A stretch of DNA of 64,000 nt from Gordonia sp. 'Campus' (GTDB taxonomy: Bacteria; Actinomycetota; Actinomycetes; Mycobacteriales; Mycobacteriaceae), in contig NZ_JAKOIW010000020.1 of the NCBI RefSeq assembly GCF_022206305.1, forward strand, positions 1 through 64,000. The letters are read 5' to 3'. The notes under the pieces were generated by a model. The model searched no databases, was not told the DNA's origin, and worked only from the letters and a program-made list of their open reading frames with translations. The translations under genes were made by a program, and so were the position numbers. This document shows positions 1 to 8,398 of this stretch, in pieces (the first letter of the stretch is position 1; every line of letters starts with the position of its first letter).

Positions 1-421
1 CGGTGGCGACGAGATCCTCCGGCGGGTCTGCGACCACCTCGGCGTCGCGCCCGGAGACACCACCGCGGACCGGCGGATCACAGTCGAACACGTCGAGTGC
101 AACGCGGCCTGCGACTTCGCGCCCGTGGTGATGGTCAACTGGGAGTTCTTCGACGACCAGACACCCGACTCGACGGTCGAACTCATCGAGGACCTGCGGG
201 CCGGGGTGACGGTGACGCCGGCCCGCAGGTCCTCGATGAGTTCGACCGTCGAGTCGGGTGTCTGGTCGTCGAAGAACTCCCAGTTGACCATCACCACGGG
301 CGCGAAGTCGCAGGCCGCGTTGCACTCGACGTGTTCGACTGTGATCCGCCGGTCCGCGGTGGTGTCTCCGGGCGCGACGCCGAGGTGGTCGCAGACCCGC
401 CGGAGGATCTCGTCGCCACCG
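1..421. other. Fold-back inverted repeat at the window edge
   Basis: Bases 1-204 are the exact reverse complement of 218-421, with a 13-nt spacer at 205-217. Both arms encode the same stretch of NuoE, including the second iron-sulfur cysteine motif, once on each strand. A functional nuoE would not turn back on itself, so this is most likely a chimeric read or assembly fold-back at a contig end. Sequence left of about 218 should not be trusted as chromosome. Confidence 0.9.
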
Positions 422-801
422 AGGGTCGCGCACAGCGTGTTGGTGCAGACACCTACCAGGTACTCGCCGGTGGGGGTCCGGCGGTACATCGAGTAGAACG
501 TCGCGACCGAACTGACCTGTGCGGGTGTCAAACCCAGCTGTCGGGAGCAGAAGTCGATCCCGGCGCGGGTCAGGAACCCGTCTTGGGCCTGCACCAGGTG
601 GAGGAGCGGGAGCAGCGCCGACCGCGCCTGCGGGTACCGCGCGATGATGGGGGCCGCGTCGGCGGCGAGTCGTTCGGTGACGTCGCCGGGATAGGCGGCG
701 GGGCCGTCGAAGGTGATCGTCGGCGCGGGGGAGGCCGTCGTCGGCAGCGAACCCTCCGGTGGCGGCGAGGTGGACAGGTCCACGAACACGGGATCGGTCA
801 T
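205..801 (-). CDS. nuoE: NADH-quinone oxidoreductase subunit E, 3' end lost
   Basis: This is the thioredoxin-like [2Fe-2S] subunit of the NADH dehydrogenase module of complex I, on the cytoplasmic face of the membrane. About 199 codons are readable from the ATG at 801. The four cluster ligands are visible as VCTNTLC and VECNAAC. The start overlaps the nuoD stop by 4 nt (ATGA), the tight coupling usual in nuo operons. The protein is intact to the DLRAGVTVT stretch; after that the reading frame enters the fold-back repeat and becomes meaningless, so the natural C-terminus (normally about 40-50 more residues) and nuoF onward are outside the usable sequence. Confidence 0.9.
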
Positions 802-2111
802 CGGTCCACGCCTCCCATCACGGGGTCGATACTCGCGACGGCGGTGATCACGTCGGCGACCATTCCGCCCTCGCACATCGCCGCCACCGCTTGCAGATTG
901 GTGAACGACGGGTCGCGGAAGTGGACGCGGTACGGCCTCGTCCCGCCGTCGCTGACCATGTGGACACCGAGTTCGCCACGAGGCGATTCGACGGCGACGT
1001 AGCACTGGCCGGCCGGGACCCGCATGCCTTCGGTGACGAGCTTGAAGTGGTGGATCAGCTCCTCCATGGAGGTGCCCATGATCTTCGCGATGTGCTCGGG
1101 CGAGTTGCCCAGACCGTCGGGGCCGAGCGCCAGGTCGGCGGGCCAGGCGAGCTTGCGGTCGGCGACCATGACCGGGCCGGGACGCAACCGTTCCAGGCAC
1201 TGTTCGACGATGCGGATGGACTCGCGCATCTCCCGAACGCGGATGAGGTACCGGCCGTAGGAGTCGCAGGTGTCCTCGGTGATGACCTCGAAGTCGTAAT
1301 CTTCGTAGCCACAATAGGGTTGGGCTCTGCGGAGGTCGTGCGGATATCCGGTGGATCGCAGCACGGGCCCGGTGATCCCCAGCGCCATACATCCGGTGAG
1401 GTCGAGGTAACCCACACCCTGCGTCCGTGCCTTCCAGATGTAGTTGTCGTTGAGCAGATCACCCAGCTCGTCGAGTCGGCCGGGCAGGAGGCCGATGACC
1501 TCGGCCACCCGCTCGGCGCCACCCTCCGGCAGGTCCTGCGCGATACCGCCGGGCCGGATGAACGCGTGGTTCATCCGGAGACCCGTGATCAGCTCGAAGA
1601 GGTCGAGGATCATCTCGCGTTCCCGGAACCCGAGGAACATCGCGGTCACCGCGCCGAGCTCCATTCCACCGGTCGCCAGCGCGACCAGGTGGCTGGAGAT
1701 CCGGTTGAGCTCCATGAGCATCACCCGGATCACGGTTGCGCGTTCGGGGATGTCGTCGGTGATGCCCAGCAGCTTCTCGACCCCGAGGCAGTAGGCCGTC
1801 TCGTTGAAAAACGGTGAGAGGTAGTCCATCCGGGTCACGAAGGTGACGCCCTGGGTCCAGTTGCGGTATTCGAGATTTTTCTCGATCCCGGTGTGCAGGT
1901 AGCCGATTCCGCACCGCGCCTCGGTGACCGTCTCGCCCTCGATCTCGAGGATGAGGCGCAACACGCCGTGCGTCGACGGGTGTTGCGGGCCCATGTTGAC
2001 GACGATGCGTTCGTCGCCGGGTTGCTGTTCGGCACGGGTGCGGACGTCGGAGACGATCGAATCCCAGTCCTGCCCGGAGACCGTGTAGGTGCGGGTGTGC
2101 GTGTCGGTCAT
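798..2111 (-). CDS. nuoD: NADH-quinone oxidoreductase subunit D
   Basis: This is the 49-kDa-type subunit of complex I. It lies in the peripheral arm next to NuoB and forms the quinone-binding cavity. It has 437 residues, normal for separate actinobacterial NuoD. The N-terminal [15 protein letters not shown] motif and the RPGG(I)AQDLP region are diagnostic, and the C-terminus ends in the family's DPVMGGVDR. The ATG at 2111 is chosen because it shares one base with the nuoC TGA stop (TGATG), indicating translational coupling. Confidence 0.96.
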   Translation of the reverse strand: MTDTHTRTYTVSGQDWDSIVSDVRTRAEQQPGDERIVVNMGPQHPSTHGVLRLILEIEGETVTEARCGIGYLHTGIEKNLEYRNWTQGVTFVTRMDYLSPFFNETAYCLGVEKLLGITDDIPERATVIRVMLMELNRISSHLVALATGGMELGAVTAMFLGFREREMILDLFELITGLRMNHAFIRPGGIAQDLPEGGAERVAEVIGLLPGRLDELGDLLNDNYIWKARTQGVGYLDLTGCMALGITGPVLRSTGYPHDLRRAQPYCGYEDYDFEVITEDTCDSYGRYLIRVREMRESIRIVEQCLERLRPGPVMVADRKLAWPADLALGPDGLGNSPEHIAKIMGTSMEELIHHFKLVTEGMRVPAGQCYVAVESPRGELGVHMVSDGGTRPYRVHFRDPSFTNLQAVAAMCEGGMVADVITAVASIDPVMGGVDR

Positions 2112-2818
2112 CAGTTGTACGACCTCCTGCGGTCCGGCGGATCGATGCGCGTCCCCTTGTACTCGACGGGGACACCGCCGAGCGGATAGTCCTTCCGCTG
2201 CGGATGCCCCTCCCAGTCGTCGGGCATCTCGATCCGCGTGAGCGACCGGTGGCCGTCGAAGACGATGCCGAAGAAGTCGTAGGTCTCGCGCTCGTGCCAG
2301 TCGTTGGTGGGGTAGATGTCGCAGATGCTGGGGATGTGCGGGTCGGCGTCGGGGGCGGCCACCTCGAGTCGTGCCCGCCGGCCGTGCGTCAGCGATGCGA
2401 GGGGATACACAGCGTGCAGCTCGCGTCCGACGTCGTCGGGGTAGTGGACTCCGTTGACGCCCAGGCACAGCTCGAAACGCAGACCGGGGGCGTTGCGCAG
2501 CGTGAGCGCGACCGTCGCGAGATGTTCCCGGGCGACGTGGAGGGTCATTTCCTCGCGGAAGACGACCACCTTCTCGACCGCGGCGTCGTAGAGGTCGCCG
2601 AGTTCGGCTGCCAGCTCATCGGCGACGTCGTCGAAGTAGCCGCCGTAGGGCCGAGACGAGCTGGGCGGCAACGTGACCGGCCGAACCAACCCGCCGTAAC
2701 CGGAGGTGTCGCCGGAACCCGGTGGGCCGAAGAGTCCGTGCCGGACACCGATCACCTCCCCATCCCGGGGAGAGGGTGGGGGGTTCTCGGGGTCCTGGTG
2801 TCCTGCGGGAGTCGTCAT
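2111..2818 (-). CDS. nuoC: NADH-quinone oxidoreductase subunit C
   Basis: This is the 30-kDa-type complex I subunit, 235 residues, in the peripheral arm next to NuoD. The core carries the family signature [15 protein letters not shown] followed by [20 protein letters not shown]. The first 60 or so residues form a Pro/Gly-rich extension, as in mycobacterial NuoC. The ATG at 2818 overlaps the nuoB stop by 4 nt (2815-2818). Confidence 0.96.
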   Translation of the reverse strand: MTTPAGHQDPENPPPSPRDGEVIGVRHGLFGPPGSGDTSGYGGLVRPVTLPPSSSRPYGGYFDDVADELAAELGDLYDAAVEKVVVFREEMTLHVAREHLATVALTLRNAPGLRFELCLGVNGVHYPDDVGRELHAVYPLASLTHGRRARLEVAAPDADPHIPSICDIYPTNDWHERETYDFFGIVFDGHRSLTRIEMPDDWEGHPQRKDYPLGGVPVEYKGTRIDPPDRRRSYN

Positions 2819-3369
2819 CGCAGCAGGCCCTTCAACTCGATGGTCGGGGTCGCCTGCAATGCGGCGCGCTCGGCCGCCCAGATGGCCTCCTCGCGATTCA
2901 CCCCGAGCGGCATCTCCTGGATCTTCTCGTGCAGCTTGAGGATCGCGTGCAGGAGCATCTCCGGACGCGGGGGGCAGCCCGGCAGGTAGATGTCGACAGG
3001 AACGACGTGGTCGACGCCCTGGACGATGGCGTAGTTGTTGAACATCCCGCCCGACGACGCGCAGACCCCCATCGCGAGAACCCATTTGGGTTCGGGCATC
3101 TGGTCGTAGATCTGCCGCAGCACCGGTGCCATCTTCTGACTCACCCGGCCGGCGACGATCATCAGGTCGGCCTGCCGGGGCGAGGCGCGAAAGGCCTCCA
3201 TACCGAAGCGTGCGAGGTCGTACCGCCCGGAGGTGGTGGCCATCATCTCGATCGCACAGCAGGCGAGTCCGAAGGTCGCGGGCCACAGGGATCCCTTGCG
3301 CATGAAACCGGCCAGATCTTCGACGGTGCTCAGCAGGAATCCGCTGGGGAGTCGTTCCTCGAGTCCCAT
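2815..3369 (-). CDS. nuoB: NADH-quinone oxidoreductase subunit B
   Basis: This is the 20-kDa-type subunit that carries iron-sulfur cluster N2, the last electron carrier before quinone. All four ligands are visible: the adjacent pair in [11 protein letters not shown], one in [10 protein letters not shown] and one in LPGCPPRPE. It has 184 residues, the usual family size. It starts 38 nt downstream of nuoA and overlaps nuoC by 4 nt. Confidence 0.97.
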   Translation of the reverse strand: MGLEERLPSGFLLSTVEDLAGFMRKGSLWPATFGLACCAIEMMATTSGRYDLARFGMEAFRASPRQADLMIVAGRVSQKMAPVLRQIYDQMPEPKWVLAMGVCASSGGMFNNYAIVQGVDHVVPVDIYLPGCPPRPEMLLHAILKLHEKIQEMPLGVNREEAIWAAERAALQATPTIELKGLLR

Positions 3370-3407
3370 GAGTGACCTCCTGGCCGCATTGATCCGTGGA
3401 AAAGCTC

Positions 3408-3815
3408 TCAGTCCCAACTCAGTCCACCGCGACGCCATTCGTAGGCGTAAGCGACGGAGACATTGACGATGAACAAGAGCATGGCCATGAGGCCGAACCA
3501 CCCGAGGGAGTCGAAGGCGACGGCCCACGGGTAGAGGAAGACGATCTCGATGTCGAAGATGATGAAGAGCATCGCGGTGAGGTAGTACTTCACCGGCACG
3601 CGTTGGACCGAACCGACCGACACCGCACCGCCGGCACCGGAGACCGCGGCCGGATAGAGCAGGCTCTGTTCGACCGGCTCGATGCCGCACTCGTAGGGCT
3701 CGAGTTTGGCGCGGTTGTACCGTTTTGGTCCGATCGCGATACCGATGAAGACGCTGAAAACGGCAAACGCCACGCCGACTGCTCCGAGGACCATGATCGG
3801 CACGTAGGCGTTCAA
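3408..3815 (-). CDS. nuoA: NADH-quinone oxidoreductase subunit A, TTG start
   Basis: This is a small membrane-arm subunit of complex I, 135 residues, with three hydrophobic segments and the conserved loop [10 protein letters not shown]. It is the first gene of the nuo operon. I chose the TTG at 3815 (L-N-A-Y-V-P) because a GAGGAGGGG ribosome-binding site lies 8 nt upstream and no ATG or GTG fits the family start. A TTG start with a strong Shine-Dalgarno is unusual among its neighbours, which mostly begin leaderless. Confidence 0.93.
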   Translation of the reverse strand: MNAYVPIMVLGAVGVAFAVFSVFIGIAIGPKRYNRAKLEPYECGIEPVEQSLLYPAAVSGAGGAVSVGSVQRVPVKYYLTAMLFIIFDIEIVFLYPWAVAFDSLGWFGLMAMLLFIVNVSVAYAYEWRRGGLSWD

Positions 3816-3975
3816 AGCGCGGACCCCTCCTCGCTTGTGGCGGCCGGGTCGCATCTGGTCGGTGCTGCCGGCTCGGGTGTTCGTCCTCGTCGCGCGGCTG
3901 GACGTTCTGGTCCGCCAGTACGACTGTGAGCTACAACACAAGCCTAGGTGAGTGTGCGGCGCGAGTCACTGTTTT

Positions 3976-4386
3976 CTAGAGTTCGGCGTTTCCCGTCATC
4001 ATCTCGACGAACGCGCGGGGCAGGGCGATCGGATCGACCGGCAGGACGGCCACGGCGTCGGCGCGAGACCAGTCCGCGAGCCACCGGTCGTCGGCACGTC
4101 CGAGCAGGACCAGCACCGGGGGACTGGGGTCGAGTTCGTCCTTCATCTGCTTCGCGACGCCCATCCCGCCCGCGGGCGATGCCTCCCCGTCGGCGATCAC
4201 GGCGTCGATGACGCCCGCGTCGAGCTGGGCGAAGACCATTGGGGCCGTGGCGACCTCGATGAAGCTGACGGGTGGGATCGCCGGATCGGGGTGGGTGCCG
4301 AGAGCCCCGATCACTTGCGCGCGGGTCTGCGCGTCGTCGGAATAGACCAGCACTCGCAGCGCCCGGGCAGCCTGGGAGTCGGTCAC
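3976..4386 (-). CDS. Single-domain response regulator next to nuo (Rv3143-like)
   Basis: This is a 136-residue receiver-only protein with no DNA-binding or other output domain. The acidic pair (SDD) near residue 17 and an Asp in VIADGE near residue 73 fit the phosphoacceptor pocket. The usual C-terminal Lys-Pro switch is replaced by LPVDP, so it is an atypical receiver. In M. tuberculosis the orthologous position (Rv3143) is also just upstream of nuoA, so the linkage to complex I is conserved. No partner histidine kinase is in the window. It reads in the same direction as nuo, 160 nt ahead of nuoA, and may be co-transcribed. Confidence 0.75.
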   Translation of the reverse strand: MTDSQAARALRVLVYSDDAQTRAQVIGALGTHPDPAIPPVSFIEVATAPMVFAQLDAGVIDAVIADGEASPAGGMGVAKQMKDELDPSPPVLVLLGRADDRWLADWSRADAVAVLPVDPIALPRAFVEMMTGNAEL

Positions 4387-4393
4387 GGTTGCG

Positions 4394-4399
4394 ATGCTA
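4394..4399 (-). promoter_or_regulatory. -10 box of the response regulator, leaderless
   Basis: TAGCAT on the minus strand lies 7 nt before the GTG at 4386, so the transcript should begin at or next to the start codon. This also argues against longer upstream starts. Confidence 0.55.
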
Positions 4400-4420
4400 C
4401 AACCCGCCGACCGCAGGCGG

Positions 4421-4479
4421 CTCGGTGTTCGATGGAGAGCCTCGGTGTTCGAGGGAGAGCTCAGTGTTCGGTGGAGAAC
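4421..4479. repeat. Three tandem 20-nt repeats across the 3' end of ddl
   Basis: Units are 4421-4440, 4441-4460 and 4461-4479, each containing TCRGTGTTCG followed by a GGAGA tract. The first two differ at one base; the third, which encodes the last six codons and stop of ddl, is more diverged. The last codons of ddl seem to have been duplicated downstream. Confidence 0.85.
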
Positions 4480-5537
4480 CCGACGCGTCGACGATGCACC
4501 TCGAGCGCGAACGTGACCAGCTGGTCGATGAGATCCGGGTAGGCCACCCCGGTGGCCTCCCAGAGCTTGGGGTACATCGAGCCCGGGGTGAAGCCGGGGA
4601 TGGTGTTGACCTCGTTGAGCAGCCACCCGCGGCCCGACTCCTCGTAGAAGAAGTCGACTCGCGCCATGCCGCTGCACCGCATCGCCGTGAACGTGCGGGC
4701 GGCGAGCTCACGGACCTCGGCAGCCGCGGCGTCGGACACCGGAGCCGGGATCACGAGCCGGGCGGCACCGGTGACGTACTTGTCCTCGTAGTCGTAGAAA
4801 TCGCTGCCGGGCTGGATCTCGCCGGGCACCGAGGTCTCGGGCGCGGTGTCACCGAGGACCGCCACCTCGATCTCGCGGCCGGTCACCGCCTCCTCGATGA
4901 TGACGACGTTGTCGTAGCGCAGGGCGAGGTCGATCGCGGAATCGAGTTCGGAAGCGTCGTGGGCCTTGGTGATGCCGACCGACGAGCCCAGGTTCGCGGG
5001 TTTGACGAACACCGGCAGTCCGAGTTCGTCGACGGCCCGCTTCGTGATCGTCTCCGGATCGTCGACGCCGTCGCGGAACTCCACCCAACGGCACTGCGGG
5101 ATGCCCGCCTGAGCTGCGACGATCTTCGCCATGGCCTTGTCCATGCAGACGGCCGACGACAATACTCCGGCGCCCACGTACGGCAGCTTGAACAGCTCCA
5201 GCATCCCCTGGATGGTGCCGTCCTCGCCGTGCGGACCGTGCAGCAGCGGCAGCACGACGGTGACGGCCTCATCGGCGTGACCGCGCAGTTCGGCCAGCGG
5301 CTCGACCTGCGTCCCGGCGATCTCGAGGCTGTCGGGCAGCGGCGTGCCGTCGTCGATCGCGGCGATCGCCTTGTCGTTGCGCAGCCAGGTGCCGTCCTTG
5401 GCGATGCCGATGGGCACCAGGTCGTACTTGGTGCGGTCGGCGGCTGCGAGAACGTGCGCTGCGGTGACCCGGGACACATCGTGCTCGGCGGAGACGCCGC
5501 CGTAGAGAACCACCAGACGCAGCAGCCGTGAAGACAT
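4461..5537 (-). CDS. ddl: D-alanine--D-alanine ligase
   Basis: This ATP-grasp enzyme joins two D-alanines for the peptidoglycan precursor stem; it is cytoplasmic. It has 358 residues. Visible are the N-terminal GGVSAEHDVS, HGPHGEDG near residue 98, KPANLGSSVG in the ATP-grasp fold, and the metal site ending LNEVNTIPGFTPGSMYP. The omega-loop reads FYDYEDKY with the Tyr typical of D-Ala-D-Ala ligases rather than VanA-type D-Ala-D-Lac enzymes. I chose ATG 5537 over the upstream GTG at 5546 because a TATCGT -10 box overlaps that GTG and lies 7 nt before the ATG. It is transcribed divergently from murF. Confidence 0.95.
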   Translation of the reverse strand: MSSRLLRLVVLYGGVSAEHDVSRVTAAHVLAAADRTKYDLVPIGIAKDGTWLRNDKAIAAIDDGTPLPDSLEIAGTQVEPLAELRGHADEAVTVVLPLLHGPHGEDGTIQGMLELFKLPYVGAGVLSSAVCMDKAMAKIVAAQAGIPQCRWVEFRDGVDDPETITKRAVDELGLPVFVKPANLGSSVGITKAHDASELDSAIDLALRYDNVVIIEEAVTGREIEVAVLGDTAPETSVPGEIQPGSDFYDYEDKYVTGAARLVIPAPVSDAAAAEVRELAARTFTAMRCSGMARVDFFYEESGRGWLLNEVNTIPGFTPGSMYPKLWEATGVAYPDLIDQLVTFALEVHRRRVGFSTEH

Positions 5538-5605
5538 GCCTGTCACGATACGGGCCGGGGCAAACGGGTTCTCTGCGTGTATGGCGCTTCGGCTAGCGTG
5601 AGACC
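5538..5605. promoter_or_regulatory. Divergent leaderless promoters of ddl and murF
   Basis: The minus-strand -10 TATCGT is at 5550-5545, 7 nt before the ddl ATG. The plus-strand -10 TAGCGT is at 5594-5599, 6 nt before the murF GTG. The two -35 regions must overlap in the 43 bp between them, so both genes probably share control. No good TTGACA-like -35 box is visible for either. Confidence 0.6.
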
Positions 5606-6919
5606 GTGCATTTCAGAGCGAGCGAGGTCGCGGCCGCGGTGGGCGGGCAGCTCATCGGACCCGATGTGGAGATCGACGGCGCGAGCATCGACTCGCGGAG
5701 TATCCGGCCAGGTCAGCTGTTCGTGCCGATCGTGGCCGAGCGCGATGGGCACGACTTCATCCCGGCCGCCCTCGCGGGCGGCGCCACGGCGTACTTCACC
5801 ACACATGCCGAGCCGGCCGGCGGGACGGCGATCCGCGTTGCCGACACCGCGCTGGCCCTGGCCGACCTGGGGCGTGCGGTGCGGCGCCGGATCCCCGACC
5901 GCGTGGTCGGGGTGACCGGGTCGGTGGGCAAGACGTCGACCAAGGACCTGCTGGCCGGGGTGCTGGCCACGACCTACCGCACCGCGGCGAGCGAGAAGTC
6001 GTTCAACAACGAGCTCGGGTTGCCGATCACCCTGGCCGCCGCGGCCGACGACGTGGAGGCCGTGGTCCTGGAGATGGGTGCCCGCGGCATCGGCCACATC
6101 GAGCTGCTGTGCTCCATCGCGAGTCCGACGGTAGGGGTCATCACCCGGGTGGAGGGTGTGCACCTGGAGCTCTTCGGTGACATCGAGTCGGTGGCCAGGG
6201 CGAAAGGCGAACTGGTCGAATCTCTTCCGTCCGACGGGATCGCCGTGCTCAACGCCGACCACCGCTATGTCGCGGCGATGGCCGACCGCACCTCCGCACG
6301 GGTGCTGAGGTACGGGCTGTCGCCGGATGCCGACGTCTACGCGTCGGACATCGTCGTCGACGACGAGTTGCGCGCTTCGTTCCGCCTGCACACCCCGTGG
6401 GGTTCCACCGACGTCCGCCTCGGCGCGCGCGGCGAACACCAGGTACCCAACGCGCTCGCGACGGCCGCAGCCGGTGGTGGGCTCGGGGTGCCGGTCGAGG
6501 CCATCGCCGCAGGGATGACCGCCGCTGAATTGTCCGGTCTGCGAATGGAACTCGCGACGTCGTCGCAGGGTGTCACGGTCCTCAACGACGCCTACAACGC
6601 GAACCCCACCTCGATGTCGGCAGCCCTGCGGTCGTTGGCCGCGCTGCCCGCATCCCGTCGGGTGGCCGTGCTCGGCACGATGGCCGAACTCGGCGCCGAC
6701 TCACCCGCCCAGCACGAGGCCATCGCACTCGAGGCCCGCGACCTGGGCATCGAGGTCATCGCGGTCGCGGAGTCCACCTACGGCGAGACGGCCAGGCACG
6801 CGGCCGACGTCGATGCGGCGGTGGCCGAACTCGCCGGACTCGGCGACGGTGCCGCGGTACTGGTCAAGGGGAGTCGCGTCGCAGCACTCGAGCGCGTGGC
6901 GCAGGCGTTGCTGGGCTAG
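5606..6919 (+). CDS. murF: MurF-type UDP-MurNAc-tripeptide--D-Ala-D-Ala ligase
   Basis: This Mur ligase adds the D-Ala-D-Ala dipeptide to UDP-MurNAc-tripeptide. It has 437 residues in the three-domain order of the family. The P-loop GVTGSVGKTST is near residues 102-111, SFNNELGLP follows the P-loop, the central region has EMGARGIGHI, and the C-terminal domain starts at LNDAYNANPTSM. The first two domains fit MurF (UDP-MurNAc binding MHFRASEVAAAVGG) rather than MurE. It is divergent from ddl, whose product is its substrate, rather than in a division/wall cluster. Since Mycobacteriales normally carry murF in the dcw cluster, this may be a second copy, but that cannot be seen from here. Confidence 0.85.
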   Translation: MHFRASEVAAAVGGQLIGPDVEIDGASIDSRSIRPGQLFVPIVAERDGHDFIPAALAGGATAYFTTHAEPAGGTAIRVADTALALADLGRAVRRRIPDRVVGVTGSVGKTSTKDLLAGVLATTYRTAASEKSFNNELGLPITLAAAADDVEAVVLEMGARGIGHIELLCSIASPTVGVITRVEGVHLELFGDIESVARAKGELVESLPSDGIAVLNADHRYVAAMADRTSARVLRYGLSPDADVYASDIVVDDELRASFRLHTPWGSTDVRLGARGEHQVPNALATAAAGGGLGVPVEAIAAGMTAAELSGLRMELATSSQGVTVLNDAYNANPTSMSAALRSLAALPASRRVAVLGTMAELGADSPAQHEAIALEARDLGIEVIAVAESTYGETARHAADVDAAVAELAGLGDGAAVLVKGSRVAALERVAQALLG

Positions 6920-6922
6920 CGC

Positions 6923-8347
6923 TCAGTGGTGGAAGTGTGACCCGTCGCCTTCGCGGGGCATCGGGCTCTCCAGTCGGTCCAGGAACTCGACCTCGGCCTT
7001 GATGTCGGCGATGAGGGCTCGCGCGAGATCGTGACTCAGCCCGGCGCGCACGACGATTCGCTGCACCGTGAGGTCGGCGAGGTCGTCGGCCATCGGGTAG
7101 GCGGGAACCAGCCAGCCCTTCATGCGCAAGCGGTCGGACAGGTCGTAGAGGTTCCAGTTCTCGGTGTGTCCGGCCGTCAGCCTCCAGGCGAAGACCGGGA
7201 TCGTATCGCCCTTGCTGACGAGCTCCAGGCCGTCGATCTGCGCGATCTGCGATGAAAGCCATTGCGCGACATCGAGTGAGCCCTGTTGGACCTGGGTGAA
7301 GCCGTCGCGACCCAGCCGCAGGAACATGTAGTACTGCAGCAGAACCTGCGCGCCGGGCCGCGAGAAGTTGAGTGCGAGCGTAGGCATGTCGCCGCCGAGG
7401 TAGGAGCAGTGGAACACCATGCTCTCCGGCAGTGCCTCGGTGTCGCGCCAGACGATCCAGCCGACGCCGGGGTAGACGAGGCCGTACTTGTGGCCGGAGG
7501 TGTTGATCGAGACGACGCGGTCAACCCGGAAGTCCCACTCCAGATCTGGCTGGCAGAAGGGTGCGATCATCGCCCCCGAGGCGCCGTCGATGTGGATCTT
7601 CACGTCGAGCCCGGTGTCGGCCTGGATCTCGTCGAGCTTCGCCGCGATCGCCGTCACCGGCTCGTACATGCCGGTGTAGGTCTGCCCCATGATGGCGACG
7701 ACGCCGATGGTGTTCTCGTCCACATACTTCTCGAGTTCGTGGCCGTCGAGCACGAGGTGGTCGGGACTGATCGGCACCCAGCGCGGTTCGACCTCGAAGT
7801 AGTTGCAGAACTTCTCCCAGCACACCTGGACCGCGGTGGACAGCACGATGTTGGGGCTCTCCGTCGACTTGCCGTCGGCACGGCGCCGCGTCTGCCAATG
7901 CCGCTTGAGGGCCAGTCCGCCGAGCATGCACGCCTCGGACGAACCGATGGTCGAGGTGCCGATCGCGTTCTCGACGTCGGGGTTGTGCCACAGATCGGCG
8001 AGGATGCGCCAGCAGCGATCCTCGATCGCCGCGGTCTGCGGGTACTCGTCCTTGTCGATCATGTTTTTGTCGACGGTCTCGGCGTACAGCTTCTGCGCCT
8101 CGCCGTCCATCCACGTCGAGACGAACGTCGCCAGATTCAGCCGCGCGTTGCCGTCGAGCATCGCCTCGTCGTGGACGATCTGATAAGCCGTCTCCGGCAA
8201 CAACATCGAGTCGCTCAGCGAGAACTTGGGGAGTTCGGTCGCCTCGCCCGTCCGGGTGAAGACGGTCCGCAACGACATCGCGTCGCCGATGTTGGTCGTG
8301 GCGCGAGCGCCACCCGATTGGTTGTGAACGCCCTCGTCAGTGGTCAT
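6923..8347 (-). CDS. gadB: Glutamate decarboxylase
   Basis: This PLP enzyme converts glutamate to GABA and CO2, consuming a proton; it is cytoplasmic and often linked to acid tolerance or the GABA shunt. It has 474 residues. The PLP lysine is K287 in NTSGHKYGLVYPG, and HIDGASGAMIAPF carries the cofactor-ring Asp. MLDGNARLNLATFVSTW and KNMIDKDEYP are family hallmarks. The C-terminus ends in SHFHH, resembling the pH-sensing His tail of other GadB proteins. ATG 8347 is chosen because a TAGATT box lies 8 nt upstream. It is convergent with murF, leaving only 3 nt between stops; no GABA antiporter is nearby. Confidence 0.95.
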   Translation of the reverse strand: MTTDEGVHNQSGGARATTNIGDAMSLRTVFTRTGEATELPKFSLSDSMLLPETAYQIVHDEAMLDGNARLNLATFVSTWMDGEAQKLYAETVDKNMIDKDEYPQTAAIEDRCWRILADLWHNPDVENAIGTSTIGSSEACMLGGLALKRHWQTRRRADGKSTESPNIVLSTAVQVCWEKFCNYFEVEPRWVPISPDHLVLDGHELEKYVDENTIGVVAIMGQTYTGMYEPVTAIAAKLDEIQADTGLDVKIHIDGASGAMIAPFCQPDLEWDFRVDRVVSINTSGHKYGLVYPGVGWIVWRDTEALPESMVFHCSYLGGDMPTLALNFSRPGAQVLLQYYMFLRLGRDGFTQVQQGSLDVAQWLSSQIAQIDGLELVSKGDTIPVFAWRLTAGHTENWNLYDLSDRLRMKGWLVPAYPMADDLADLTVQRIVVRAGLSHDLARALIADIKAEVEFLDRLESPMPREGDGSHFHH

Positions 8348-8355
8348 GTAGAGCA

Positions 8356-8361
8356 AATCTA
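8356..8361 (-). promoter_or_regulatory. -10 box of gadB
   Basis: TAGATT on the minus strand lies 8 nt ahead of the ATG at 8347, in a locally AT-rich patch. Confidence 0.5.
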
Positions 8362-8398
8362 ATGCACCACCGACGAGGGCGGGCGTCGATGACGATCA

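Noticed and set aside
1..421. Hairpin telomere of a linear replicon
   Set aside because: The palindrome lies within nuoE coding sequence of a conserved operon; no telomere-type repeats or end-protein genes are present. Assembly fold-back explains it better.
97..1817. Long plus-strand open frames across the nuo genes
   Set aside because: They are antisense to nuoE/nuoD, whose motifs are unmistakable; high GC keeps the other frames open.
4421..4479. CRISPR-like repeats
   Set aside because: The units abut with no unique spacers and only three copies exist; it is a tandem duplication.
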